Below, in pieces: positions 1-7,495 of a stretch of DNA of 42,718 nucleotides; the stretch's first letter is position 1, and each line of letters opens with the position of its first letter. Made by a program: the position numbers and the translations under genes. Where the stretch lies: the NCBI GenBank assembly GCA_024402595.1, contig JAKSTL010000014.1, positions 1 to 42,718 of the forward strand, written 5' to 3'. This DNA is from Treponema sp. GTDB taxonomy: Bacteria; Spirochaetota; Spirochaetia; Treponematales; Treponemataceae. The notes under the pieces were generated by a model, which was given only the letters and a program-made list of their open reading frames with translations, had not been told where the DNA came from and ran no database searches.

Positions 1-30
1 TCTGTATATACTCAAAAAATCATCAGCCTG

Positions 31-58
31 AGCAACCTCCGCGAATGCGGAGGTTGTT
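31..58. repeat. GC-rich perfect hairpin downstream of the FGE-fold lipoprotein gene
   Basis: Arms AACCTCCGC (34-42) and GCGGAGGTT (47-55) pair perfectly around a 4-nt loop, and the stem extends outward by a few more pairs. On its right it continues into TGTTCAATAA (55-64), the reverse complement of TTATTGAACA, a 10-mer found beside other hairpins in this window. It lies about 105 nt past the stop of the minus-strand lipoprotein gene. It could be a terminator, although the T-run (minus-strand TTTTTT at 14-19) sits too far away. It could also be a structural element 3' of a DGR variable region. Confidence 0.6.
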
Positions 59-96
59 CAATAATTTCCTTACAGATAGGGAGCGGCTCGCAGAGC

Positions 97-121
97 AAAA
101 ACAGTCCGATGGACTGTTTTT
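97..121. terminator. Hairpin with A/T flanks, possible terminator
   Basis: AAAAACAGTCC (97-107), a 3-nt loop, and GGACTGTTTTT (111-121) form a perfect 11-bp stem. The arms end in A/T runs, so on either strand the hairpin finishes in T5. A second, outer pairing CTCGC (87-91) with GCGAG (123-127) can form. Reading the minus strand, it starts about 40 nt after the lipoprotein stop, which suits a rho-independent terminator for that gene. Confidence 0.55.
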
Positions 122-162
122 AGCGAGTCTCGAAACAGCTATGCTGCGCACGCTAGCCAACA

Positions 163-288
163 TTAGTTGGCGTTACGACAAACACGGAAGCCCAAGGTTG
201 GGAACCTGAAATCCGGGCTGCGGCCTTCACGGTAGGAAACAGACGCGGTGTACGCGTTGTGAGACCAATCACCGCCACGGTAAACGCG
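163..288 (-). other. Candidate DGR variable region (VR) at the 3' end of the FGE-fold gene
   Basis: From the RVYRGGDW codons to the stop, base composition jumps to roughly 57% GC (72 of 126 by hand count) in an AT-rich gene. Many positions use NNC codons: CAC, AAC, TAC, ACC, TAC, GGC, CGC, AGC, TTC, TTC, ACC. NNC is the pattern expected when AAC codons of a template repeat are adenine-mutagenised. Its place in the fold (RGG-W ... GFRV) matches the variable part of DGR C-type-lectin proteins such as TvpA of Treponema denticola. No template repeat or reverse transcriptase is visible here. They would be expected left of base 1. Confidence 0.35.
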
Positions 289-1425
289 CATATCACCAGA
301 AGAGGCACCGGCATCGTCGGTGTCTGCCGAAATGTTTCCATACCAGTCATCATAACACCATTCAGAAACATTTCCGCTCATGTCATAAATGCCAAGTGCG
401 TTTGCAGCTTTCTGGCCTACTTCATGTGTTCCTTTTCCGTCAGCTGAGTTTGTTACTTTTGTGTCTCCTGTTGTTCCAGTAATGTTGTTGTAACCATACC
501 AGCCTACACTGTCCAATCCAGCATTCTTTGAAACAGTGTATGAAGTTCCGTCTGCTTTGTTTGCTCCGCTGAATGTATAGTTCCAGTCAGCTGCTGTAGG
601 GTCTCCGCCACGGGCTGCATATTCCCATTCTGCTTCTGTTGGAAGTCTGTAACCGTTCTTTGCTTTGTCATATTCAACTGTTGCTGCTTCAATATGTCCG
701 TTATAGTCTGCTTTTGTTACAGTAATTGTATAGCATGGGTCTAACCCTTCTTTTGCACTCAATGCATTGCAGTAATAAACTGCATCAAACCATGTTACAT
801 TTTCTACAGGATAATTTGCATGGTCTTTATCATTATCAACTTTATACATTGTACTTCCCTGAACACAAAGTGATGGAGAATCTGGAAGAGGATATTTAAT
901 GTTACCAACAGTTACCTTCTGTCCTTCCATTACAAACTTGTACTGTGCCTGTGTAACTTCATATTTACCCATATAGAATGAATCTAATGTTACATTTATT
1001 CCAGCTGGGAATACGCCTGTGTAATTGTCAGTATATGCTGCCCCTGTTACTGTTCCGCCTGTTACCAGTTTGCATTCTGGGATTAATATTTTTATTGTAT
1101 AACTTGCACTTGCAACTGCACTGTCATTCATTCCATCTTTTACTGCAATTGCCTTGATTGTAACAGCTGATGTTACACTGATTGCAGCTGTATATTCTGT
1201 GCTTGATGTTGTTGGTGTAGTGCCGTCTGTTGTGTAGTAAATCTTTGCACCTTTTGTTGCACAAGTAATTGTTACGCTTGTTCCCCTTGCAACTTCACCT
1301 GATGCAACGCTGAATGCTGGTGTAGCTACAGATTCATCATTGCTTCCATTAGAACAGCTAAACATTCCCAATGCAAGAACTGCTACCATTGTAATTCCTA
1401 CGACTTTTTTCAAAATACTTTTCAT
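163..1425 (-). CDS. FGE-sulfatase (SUMF1) / C-type-lectin-fold lipoprotein with N-terminal chitobiase-C-like domain
   Basis: This is probably a surface-exposed binding lipoprotein, not an enzyme. The chosen start (ATG at 1423-1425) has AGGAGGA 5-6 nt upstream and gives a 420-aa protein. Its signal peptide ends at a lipobox with Cys24 (GMFSC). The longer reading frame to 1581 lacks these signals. Residues about 33-115 resemble the CHB_HEX_C_1 beta-sandwich (IYYTTDGTTPT). Residues about 120-420 are an FGE-sulfatase domain (GYRLPTEAEWEYAARGG, GIYDMSGNVSEWCYDDW, VYRGGDW, LGFRV). The paired catalytic cysteines that formylglycine-generating enzymes carry in the RGG...GFR segment are absent, so sulfatase maturation is unlikely. 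The last 126 nt are about 57% GC by hand count, far above the rest of the gene. That region is discussed as a possible DGR variable region. Two hairpins lie downstream and a structured leader lies upstream. Confidence 0.85.
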   Translation of the reverse strand: MKSILKKVVGITMVAVLALGMFSCSNGSNDESVATPAFSVASGEVARGTSVTITCATKGAKIYYTTDGTTPTTSSTEYTAAISVTSAVTIKAIAVKDGMNDSAVASASYTIKILIPECKLVTGGTVTGAAYTDNYTGVFPAGINVTLDSFYMGKYEVTQAQYKFVMEGQKVTVGNIKYPLPDSPSLCVQGSTMYKVDNDKDHANYPVENVTWFDAVYYCNALSAKEGLDPCYTITVTKADYNGHIEAATVEYDKAKNGYRLPTEAEWEYAARGGDPTAADWNYTFSGANKADGTSYTVSKNAGLDSVGWYGYNNITGTTGDTKVTNSADGKGTHEVGQKAANALGIYDMSGNVSEWCYDDWYGNISADTDDAGASSGDMRVYRGGDWSHNAYTASVSYREGRSPDFRFPTLGFRVCRNAN

Positions 1426-1516
1426 CGTATTCCTCCTAAAAAAATTGTGATGGTGTTTCAACATCTGAATAATTTTTTTCGTGCTTCTGCAATGAAATGA
1501 AGAAGTACAATGGATA

Positions 1517-1579
1517 TGCAAGTTTGTTTTGAAAACTTGCAGCATAAAGTGAAGGCAATATTTCAGCTGAACTTTATGC
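1517..1579 (-). promoter_or_regulatory. Two adjacent hairpins in the leader of the FGE-fold lipoprotein gene
   Basis: TGCAAGTTT (1517-1525) pairs with AAACTTGCA (1533-1541) over a 7-nt loop. Immediately next to it GCATAAAGT (1542-1550) pairs with ACTTTATGC (1571-1579). Both stems are perfect 9-mers and sit 90-155 nt upstream of the start codon on the transcribed strand. They could be leader RNA structure or operators. I recognise no riboswitch class. Confidence 0.4.
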
Positions 1580-1746
1580 ATTTCTCCAAATTATTATTTT
1601 TAGACTTTTCTAGCCTATAAGTTTCAAAATATTTATTTTCTTCAATATTCATCAAAGAACTCACAGATTCATACCGAGAATCTGTTCCAAGAAGTTTAAG
1701 CAATACCGTCATTGAGCTTGCCAAAATGTCCTTTTACACTATATGT

Positions 1747-1773
1747 GGTGGTTTCGAAAACCTCAACCACCGC
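1747..1773. repeat. REP-like palindrome, copy 1
   Basis: GGTGGTT (1747-1753) and AACCACC (1765-1771) form a 7-bp stem around a TCGA-containing loop. The 27-nt unit matches the one at 36716-36742 at 24 of 27 positions. The differences are confined to the loop. Confidence 0.7.
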
Positions 1774-1782
1774 TAAACTTAC

Positions 1783-2313
1783 TTATAGGACATTCCCTTC
1801 ACTATTTTTTATAATTTCCAAGCCCTTTAATTCTTCCACAACTTTCTGGCACTGTTCTTCTGAATCAAAAACAATTTCTTGTTTACCTTTAGTTTTTGTA
1901 ACCACCACAAGAGTGTTTTTAGGATAATGAGCCTGTTCATCTAAAGGTAATTCAAAAACTGGAAAAGTCATAATATCTTCATAAAAAATTAAAGCGGAAG
2001 GTGCAATTATGCCTTTTTCATACACGCCAAAATATTTGTAATTACCTCCATCCCTTGTAATAATATACACGGCAAGAACGGCAATTGCCGCAAAAATTAC
2101 AGACATAAAGCCAAAATCTCTAAAAAGTAAAATTAGTAAAAAAACAATTGCCATAAAATCTACAGCCAGCATACCCACAGGTATTTTTTTAGGAAAACCA
2201 TAAACACAATTTCCCATCTGTTCCGCATTTTTCTTTCCTTTTACCATTAACCAGCTAATAATTGTTGAAATACAAACCAAACCTACAATTACAGTAATTC
2301 TATTGTTATCCAT
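1783..2313 (-). CDS. Hypothetical membrane protein with C-terminal cytoplasmic domain
   Basis: The 176-aa protein has an N-terminal hydrophobic helix (about residues 7-24). Two more hydrophobic helices lie at roughly 49-65 and 68-86, followed by a soluble domain of about 90 residues ending EELKGLEIIKN. The layout (membrane helices, then a small beta-rich domain that may read a membrane-derived signal) is seen in several uncharacterised families, such as DUF5673-like proteins. I cannot assign a family with certainty. An AAGGAT ribosome site precedes the ATG. It follows the NUDIX gene on the same strand after about 75 nt, so co-transcription with the ECF-NUDIX pair is possible. Confidence 0.65.
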   Translation of the reverse strand: MDNNRITVIVGLVCISTIISWLMVKGKKNAEQMGNCVYGFPKKIPVGMLAVDFMAIVFLLILLFRDFGFMSVIFAAIAVLAVYIITRDGGNYKYFGVYEKGIIAPSALIFYEDIMTFPVFELPLDEQAHYPKNTLVVVTKTKGKQEIVFDSEEQCQKVVEELKGLEIIKNSEGNVL

Positions 2314-2389
2314 TTTTTTATCCTTTTAAAACTTAAGCAGAAACTTAGCTTAAAGTAATATTTTACATTCTGAAAAAATATTTCGGCGT

Positions 2390-2953
2390 TTACTTCTTAC
2401 CCAGTTGATTTTTCAACAACCATGTTTTTAATGTTTTTTTTGCACTTTCAAATGCCAACGGAAGATTTTCAATATCTTCTTCAGTTTCAATTCTTTTTGC
2501 AACAAATCCCGAAACTTCGCTTTTTTGAGCACTTAAACTGCCAATAAATGCGTCCACAGAGTCAAAAGCCTCAGGAAGCATTGCAGAAAAGAACATATCA
2601 CAAGTTTTGTATTCAATATTTTTATAAACATAAGTATTTGGATAAGTACAAACAAAATCTACAGAAGAAATCTCTGCACCAATTTCTTCTTTACATTCTC
2701 TTATGGCCGCATTTTCTGCCGATTCGTCAAAATCTACAAAACCGCCTGGCAAAGCTAAAAATCCTTTTCTAGGCTCCTTTGCTCGTATTTCAAACAAAAT
2801 ATAATTCTGGTTATCGCTAAAAATTACACCAACGGCAGCAGCAACATTGCAGTACAAATCAAAGCCACAATCAGGACAAATCCATTTTCTATTTTCCCTG
2901 CATTCAATTTTTTTACTACCACACATAGGACACATATTAAAATTATTTTTCAT
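2390..2953 (-). CDS. NUDIX hydrolase with N-terminal zinc ribbon
   Basis: This 187-aa protein probably hydrolyses a nucleoside-diphosphate-linked metabolite in the cytoplasm. Two CxxC pairs (CPMCG at residues 8-12 and CPDCG about 18 residues later) form a zinc ribbon, as in NADH-pyrophosphatase-like NUDIX enzymes. The NUDIX box is complete: GGFVDFDESAENAAIREC then KEEIGAEI, fitting Gx5Ex7REUxEExGU. The NADH-specificity motif SQPWPFPxS of NudC is not present, so the substrate is open. Its ATG overlaps the stop of the upstream ECF transporter gene (ATGA), so translation is probably coupled. This hints at a link between imported cofactor or vitamin and its nucleotide form, which is inference. 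Confidence 0.85.
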   Translation of the reverse strand: MKNNFNMCPMCGSKKIECRENRKWICPDCGFDLYCNVAAAVGVIFSDNQNYILFEIRAKEPRKGFLALPGGFVDFDESAENAAIRECKEEIGAEISSVDFVCTYPNTYVYKNIEYKTCDMFFSAMLPEAFDSVDAFIGSLSAQKSEVSGFVAKRIETEEDIENLPLAFESAKKTLKTWLLKNQLGKK

Positions 2954-5124
2954 TTAAAACACCTCATTGTAATTGCATCCGCCAAAGTTTCTGATCTTTT
3001 TATGGTTTGGATTATTAATGGCACAAACATTGGTATCATTACCTTAAGTTTTGCAAATCCATTTTTTACTTTACCAAAGCCACCACGAATCAGTTGAGTT
3101 TTTATAATTCCCGAAGTTTCTTCTACTAATAAAGGAATAAATCTGAAAATTATTTCCAAAATTAAGATTAAATATCTGACAGGTATTTTTAATAATTCTA
3201 ATGGTTTTAACAAAAGATTCATTCCATCAATTAAATCATACTCAGGAGTAGAAACAAAAAATGCACTTATACATGCCAAAGAAGCGTCGGTCCGCAATAA
3301 AGTTTTTAGACAAAAAAGCAGTTTAGATGGTGTAATTGTAAAATATTTTAAATTGATGTAAATCACTTCCCCAGGCAAAGGGCTATGAAATATCAATTGA
3401 AAAAGACTGAAAACCAAAAGAAAAGGTAATATTTTTAACATTGCCACAAGAAGTTTTTTAATTTTAAAGCCAGAAATTACACAGTAAAGAACAGAAGCAA
3501 CAAAGGCTATGGCACATAAATACAAAGGTCGGGCCGCAATAGAAAAAACAAACATTGCAAGAAAAATCAAGATTTTTAATACTGGCGGTGCATTTGAAAT
3601 AAGTGTCGCATTTTTTACTTTTGCAGATGAAAGTCTTTGAGAAATATTTCTTAAATTATTAAGAGTTGTTACAAAGCTATAGGGCTCCATATCTTGCAGT
3701 TTATCTTCTTTTTTAACAAGATTTTCAAAAACTGAGCTGCTGTCTCCAGAAATTGTGTAGCTGTCAAAAGCAATTTTACCATCTTCTATGTATATTTCTC
3801 TGTCGGCAAAACTGGCTTCATCTCGTTTGTGCGTGCTGAATAAAACTGTTTTTCCTTCATCTGCCAGTTGTCTAAGAAGATTCATAATTTCATAGCGGGA
3901 CTGTCCATCTAAACCAGCACTAGGTTCATCAAAGAAAATAATATCTTTATCCATAGCAAGAATACCAGCAATAGCCAATCTTCTTTTTTGACCACCACTT
4001 AAATGAACACTTTGCTTTTCACCAAACTCTGCAAAAGGAAGTCTAACTTTTTCCATTGATGAAACAACTCTCTCTTTTAGTTCTTTACCTTTTAATCCAA
4101 GATTTCGAGGTCCAAATGCTACATCATCAGCGGCAAATGCTTCAAAAAGTGCACTGGAACAATTCTGTTGAGCAAGAACTGGTCTGTCTATAGTTTTTAT
4201 GTTTCCAGAAAGAGGCTGTAAAAGACCAGAACCCAATTCCATGATTGTAGATTTTCCAGCACCAGAAGGTCCTGTTAAGGCAACCAATGAACCTTTATAA
4301 AGCTTAAAACTAATATTATTTACAGAGTTTTTTTCATTATAATTAAAATAAACATTTTCAAACTCTAGGGCTACTTCGGAAGAAACTGTTCCTTTTGATT
4401 TTATGGATTTTAAGGACGGACCTTTTATCATGGAAAAATATTCCTGATTAGAAATAAAATCCTCTTTTGAACCGTCAAAGAGAATATGCCCTTTTTCTAG
4501 AAAAATAATTTTTTCGGCTTCGTAAACAGCTTCTTCATCATGGGTAATATGAATTATGGTTTTTCCCTGTTTATGCCAGAATCGTAAAAAATCATAAATG
4601 CCTTTTCGGGAAACTTCATCCAGCATTGATACAGCTTCATCTAAAATAAGAATATCAGGATTTATGGCAACTATTCCTGCAATGGCAACTTTTTGAGTTT
4701 GACCAAAACTGATGGCTGAAGTTGATTCGTTAGCTTTAGAAAGCATTTCTACGGTATTTAAAGATTCTATGGTTCGTAATTCCACTTCGTCTTTTTTTAA
4801 ACCAAGATTTTGAGGGCCAAAAGCTGTATCTCTGGAAATAACGGCACTTACCAACTGATCTTTTGGAGACTGAAAAACTAATCCTAAAGTAACATTTTCT
4901 TCTATTTGTATAGTTTTTTCATTTTTCAGTGTTTCTTCTTTTTGCTCTAAAGGTATAAGAGAACAGATAATTTTGGCTAAAGTGCTTTTTCCGCTTCCAT
5001 TAGAACCAACTAAAGCTGTATAAGAACCTCTTTCTATTTTAAAAGATACATCTGAAAGAATTGGTATTACTTTATCATTCTGAGAATAGGAAAAATTAAG
5101 TTTATTTACAGAAATAATACTCAT
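2950..5124 (-). CDS. ECF transporter fusion protein: EcfA-EcfA-EcfT in one chain
   Basis: This is the energising module of an energy-coupling-factor vitamin or metal importer. The start at MSIISVNKL (5122-5124) is preferred over the longer frame to 5184, because the extra 20 residues fall in the terminator hairpin of the upstream operon. Domain 1 (about 1-250) has Walker A GSNGSGKST at 40-48, a variant signature SFGQ and Walker B ILILDEAVSMLD. Domain 2 (about 255-460) has GPSGAGKST, LSGGQKRRL and IIFFDEPSAGLD. Residues about 480-724 are an EcfT-type membrane domain with several helices and the coupling motif QLIRGGFGK. A degenerate second motif ITMRCF ends the protein. The chain is usually encoded by two or three genes. 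No substrate-binding S component is in the window, so the substrate is unknown and the module may be shared by several S proteins (group II). Confidence 0.88.
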   Translation of the reverse strand: MSIISVNKLNFSYSQNDKVIPILSDVSFKIERGSYTALVGSNGSGKSTLAKIICSLIPLEQKEETLKNEKTIQIEENVTLGLVFQSPKDQLVSAVISRDTAFGPQNLGLKKDEVELRTIESLNTVEMLSKANESTSAISFGQTQKVAIAGIVAINPDILILDEAVSMLDEVSRKGIYDFLRFWHKQGKTIIHITHDEEAVYEAEKIIFLEKGHILFDGSKEDFISNQEYFSMIKGPSLKSIKSKGTVSSEVALEFENVYFNYNEKNSVNNISFKLYKGSLVALTGPSGAGKSTIMELGSGLLQPLSGNIKTIDRPVLAQQNCSSALFEAFAADDVAFGPRNLGLKGKELKERVVSSMEKVRLPFAEFGEKQSVHLSGGQKRRLAIAGILAMDKDIIFFDEPSAGLDGQSRYEIMNLLRQLADEGKTVLFSTHKRDEASFADREIYIEDGKIAFDSYTISGDSSSVFENLVKKEDKLQDMEPYSFVTTLNNLRNISQRLSSAKVKNATLISNAPPVLKILIFLAMFVFSIAARPLYLCAIAFVASVLYCVISGFKIKKLLVAMLKILPFLLVFSLFQLIFHSPLPGEVIYINLKYFTITPSKLLFCLKTLLRTDASLACISAFFVSTPEYDLIDGMNLLLKPLELLKIPVRYLILILEIIFRFIPLLVEETSGIIKTQLIRGGFGKVKNGFAKLKVMIPMFVPLIIQTIKRSETLADAITMRCFK

Positions 5125-5148
5125 GAACAAGAATATAACATAAAATAG

Positions 5149-5201
5149 AAAGGGTTGTCCAAGAAAACTTTGTAAAACAAACAATTTTCTGACAACCCTT
5201 T
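5149..5201 (-). terminator. Long hairpin between the FecR operon and the ECF gene
   Basis: AAAGGGTTGTC (5149-5159) pairs perfectly with GACAACCCTTT (5191-5201). Inside, AGAAAA (5162-5167) pairs with TTTTCT (5185-5190) after a 2-nt bulge. It begins about 40 nt past the FecR stop. The T-run is better on the plus strand (TTTTT at 5199-5203) than on the minus strand (TTTCTATTTTA), so it may act bidirectionally. The ECF start codon lies only 25 nt beyond it, and I see no separate ECF promoter. Confidence 0.6.
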
Positions 5202-5242
5202 TTACTAATAATATTTAAAGTTTCGTTTGCGTCAATGTTTTT

Positions 5243-6244
5243 TTAGTCTTCCAAAACAATTGAAACTTTAATAGAACCTGTTGTAGGCTTTTGAACTTCT
5301 ACAACTTCTGGCTTAGTTACAGCCTGTACACCAGAAGAAACCGATTCTTTTTCTGCCTGTGAATCAAGCTTTGTTTTAATTTTATCGGTTTTCTGAGATA
5401 CTTCAGAAGCTGGTTTTTCTGGATTACCTGTAACAGAGAATGTTGTTGACTGACCAGCTCCAACTACAACAGCACCACTTGGTGAAGCGGCAGAAATATC
5501 TTCTGCAGGAGTTGTTGCGGTGGCAGGCATATTATTTTTCTGATTTGCTGAATTATCTGCAGGAGCTGGAGCTTCTTCAGTAGTATTTACTGCAACCTCA
5601 GCAGGTTTGTTTTCCTGAACTGGGCTTTCTGATTCAGAGGCAACTTCTGTAGTTGTTTCTTGTACTGTTGTTTCAGATTCAGTTTCTGAAGCAACGGCTT
5701 CTGTTGCTTCAGACTCTTCATCTTCGGCTTCTTCTTTTTCTTCTGCTTCAGCTGGAGCGGCTGGTTTGTATTTTTTTGCAGAATAAACAGCAACAGCACC
5801 TTCTACACAATTTACTTTTCCTTTAGCGGTAATAGTAAAGTCTGTACCACGAACAGAAGCAACGGCAACGGCTGTTCTTGCAGTATAATCAATTTTTTTG
5901 TTTTCTGTATGTGTAACCTTTGAACGAACAGCACCTGTATCTACATAAAGGCTAACAGAATCTTTAGAATCTGTAGTTGCTAATGTTTCAAGAGTAACTC
6001 TTGAAAGAGCTGGAATTGCCATTACAGAACCATTAAATCTCAATCTTGCTTCTGACTGAAAACCTGTATTAACAGTTTCTGACTGTTCAATTGAATCACC
6101 AACTTTTAATGGAATCCATTCGCCATTACGACTTACTTCTACTTTACCTTTAATGTAAGTTACCGAAGCACCCTCTGCAAAAACAGGGAAACTGAACAAA
6201 GCAGCAACAAAAAATAAAACTAAAAATCTTAAAGTATTTTTCAT
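5243..6244 (-). CDS. FecR-domain exported protein with acidic low-complexity tail
   Basis: This 333-aa protein has a cleavable signal peptide (residues 1-23, ending FPVFA). The FecR domain at about 27-140 contains VTYIKGKVEV, DSIEQSETVNTGFQSEARL and VASVRGTDFTI. Residues about 155-275 are rich in Glu, Ala, Ser, Thr and Pro, probably a flexible periplasmic or surface linker. The C-terminus is short and hydrophilic. There is no sigma factor or TonB receptor nearby, so it is not a classical FecR anti-sigma system. Stand-alone periplasmic FecR proteins are common in spirochaetes. It is the last gene of an exported-protein operon, 18 nt after the beta-barrel gene, with a strong AGGAGG site. Confidence 0.82.
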   Translation of the reverse strand: MKNTLRFLVLFFVAALFSFPVFAEGASVTYIKGKVEVSRNGEWIPLKVGDSIEQSETVNTGFQSEARLRFNGSVMAIPALSRVTLETLATTDSKDSVSLYVDTGAVRSKVTHTENKKIDYTARTAVAVASVRGTDFTITAKGKVNCVEGAVAVYSAKKYKPAAPAEAEEKEEAEDEESEATEAVASETESETTVQETTTEVASESESPVQENKPAEVAVNTTEEAPAPADNSANQKNNMPATATTPAEDISAASPSGAVVVGAGQSTTFSVTGNPEKPASEVSQKTDKIKTKLDSQAEKESVSSGVQAVTKPEVVEVQKPTTGSIKVSIVLED

Positions 6245-6262
6245 AAAACCACCTCCTCTATT

Positions 6263-7432
6263 TTAGAAAGCAACAGCTACGCTTAAGGTTGCTGTTAAAT
6301 TATTGTCAGATTTATTTCCAGATATATCAAAATATCCTGCTACGCTACAAGACAACTGTAAATCAGAGAAAATGTTGTAAGCCCAAGAAAAGTCTGTTTC
6401 TATACCTTTTGCACTTACTTCTGATTCTGGACAAGCCATAAGCAATTTTGCGTTAAGTCCTAAGAACGAGTTTTCAAAGAGTAATGAAGTTCCAAGCTTT
6501 GGAATAATTACACCTGTAGTAATTGGATATGAATTAGAGTTTGCAACTGTTCTTGATGTAAATGTAACAAAGCTGCTAAATGGGCCGTTGTTTCCAGAAG
6601 CATATTCAACACCAGCATTTACTGAAAGATTATTCAATGGATAGAAATACATATCAAGGGATGAATAGTTCATAAGTTTTTTAGAAGCAACTCCAAGAAT
6701 TGTTGCTGCATTATAAAATAATGAGTTTGTAATTGGGCCTGAAAGAATAAGTGTTTCGTAAAAGCGAGAACCATTTTCATTTTTGCTGGCAGGTTTTACA
6801 TCTACAAAACCATTTGTCTGTAAACTTAAAGACTGATTTCCAATTAAAGATGGGAACTCAATTGTAGCATTAAATGGTAAATATGGATGAACAAGAGCAT
6901 ACATTTTTTTATCTGATGTATAAGCGATGTTATTACCATCAAGCATTGTTACAGTTAAGCCATTAAGCAAACCTGTGTATCCTGCATAAGCGGCAAGATT
7001 GATAATTGCTGATGAATATTTTATAGAAACGCCGTCTGATGTTTGAGCAAAAATTACGCCGGTTGTATCAAATGTCATAAAACGGCCAGCGGCAAAAGAC
7101 AGAAAACCTGAATTAAGTTCCCAGTCGCCTGCAAACTTAAACAAGTCCATATCTACATAATTTGAAACAACTGTATCTGCCTTTGGGGCTTTATTTATTG
7201 ATATTTTGTAAAGTCCTTCTGTTGAAAAATAAACGAGTCCGTCTTCTGAAAGAGGTGCATTTAACCACAAATAAAGGCTGTCTGCCTGATTATAGCCAAC
7301 TCCGCTGAATTCTGGTGCTGAAATACCAGTTTCATTTTTTAAAATTCCACCCCAGTCAAAAGCAAAAATGGAAGATGAAAAAACAGCCAGTAAAATTGCT
7401 GATTGAAATATTTTCTTTATTGTACTTTTCAT
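6263..7432 (-). CDS. Putative outer membrane beta-barrel protein
   Basis: The ATG at 7430-7432 (MKSTIKKIF) has a GAGGA site and gives a 389-aa protein with a signal peptide ending SSIFA. The frame to 7474 adds 14 residues without signal-peptide character. The mature part has many short amphipathic strands with alternating aromatic and small residues. It ends in VAVAF, a C-terminal phenylalanine typical of outer membrane barrels recognised by BamA. No enzymatic motif is seen. It lies between a small exported protein and the FecR protein in one operon, so the three probably act together in the envelope. A porin or anchoring function is a guess. Confidence 0.65.
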   Translation of the reverse strand: MKSTIKKIFQSAILLAVFSSSIFAFDWGGILKNETGISAPEFSGVGYNQADSLYLWLNAPLSEDGLVYFSTEGLYKISINKAPKADTVVSNYVDMDLFKFAGDWELNSGFLSFAAGRFMTFDTTGVIFAQTSDGVSIKYSSAIINLAAYAGYTGLLNGLTVTMLDGNNIAYTSDKKMYALVHPYLPFNATIEFPSLIGNQSLSLQTNGFVDVKPASKNENGSRFYETLILSGPITNSLFYNAATILGVASKKLMNYSSLDMYFYPLNNLSVNAGVEYASGNNGPFSSFVTFTSRTVANSNSYPITTGVIIPKLGTSLLFENSFLGLNAKLLMACPESEVSAKGIETDFSWAYNIFSDLQLSCSVAGYFDISGNKSDNNLTATLSVAVAF

Positions 7433-7495
7433 TTTTTTCCTCAATATTAAAATTATGGGAAAGTGAATCAACACTCTCTAGTAATTAAATGAGAT

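Larger units (their letters stand above)
1426..1782. other. Intergenic leader and repeat region (357 nt)
   Basis: I see no convincing gene here. The region holds the untranslated leader of the lipoprotein gene, with a strong SD and several hairpins. It also holds a small inverted repeat CAGATTC (1664-1670) / GAATCTG (1678-1684) and a REP-like palindrome at 1747-1773. An outer pair AATGTCC (1725-1731) / GGACATT (1788-1794) encloses that palindrome and reaches into the end of the next gene. The nested structure may terminate the gene starting at 2313. Confidence 0.6.

Noticed and set aside
163..1425. Formylglycine-generating sulfatase-maturation enzyme
   Set aside because: The paired catalytic cysteines are missing in the RGG...GFR segment, and the protein is a lipoprotein with a binding-type domain.
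1426..1581. N-terminal extension of the FGE-fold lipoprotein
   Set aside because: The inner ATG at 1425 has a strong SD and starts a proper lipoprotein signal peptide. The upstream part contains leader hairpins.
5052..5184. Riboswitch upstream of the ECF transporter
   Set aside because: The short space before the start is taken by the terminator hairpin. No TPP, cobalamin, FMN or other known aptamer pattern is recognisable.
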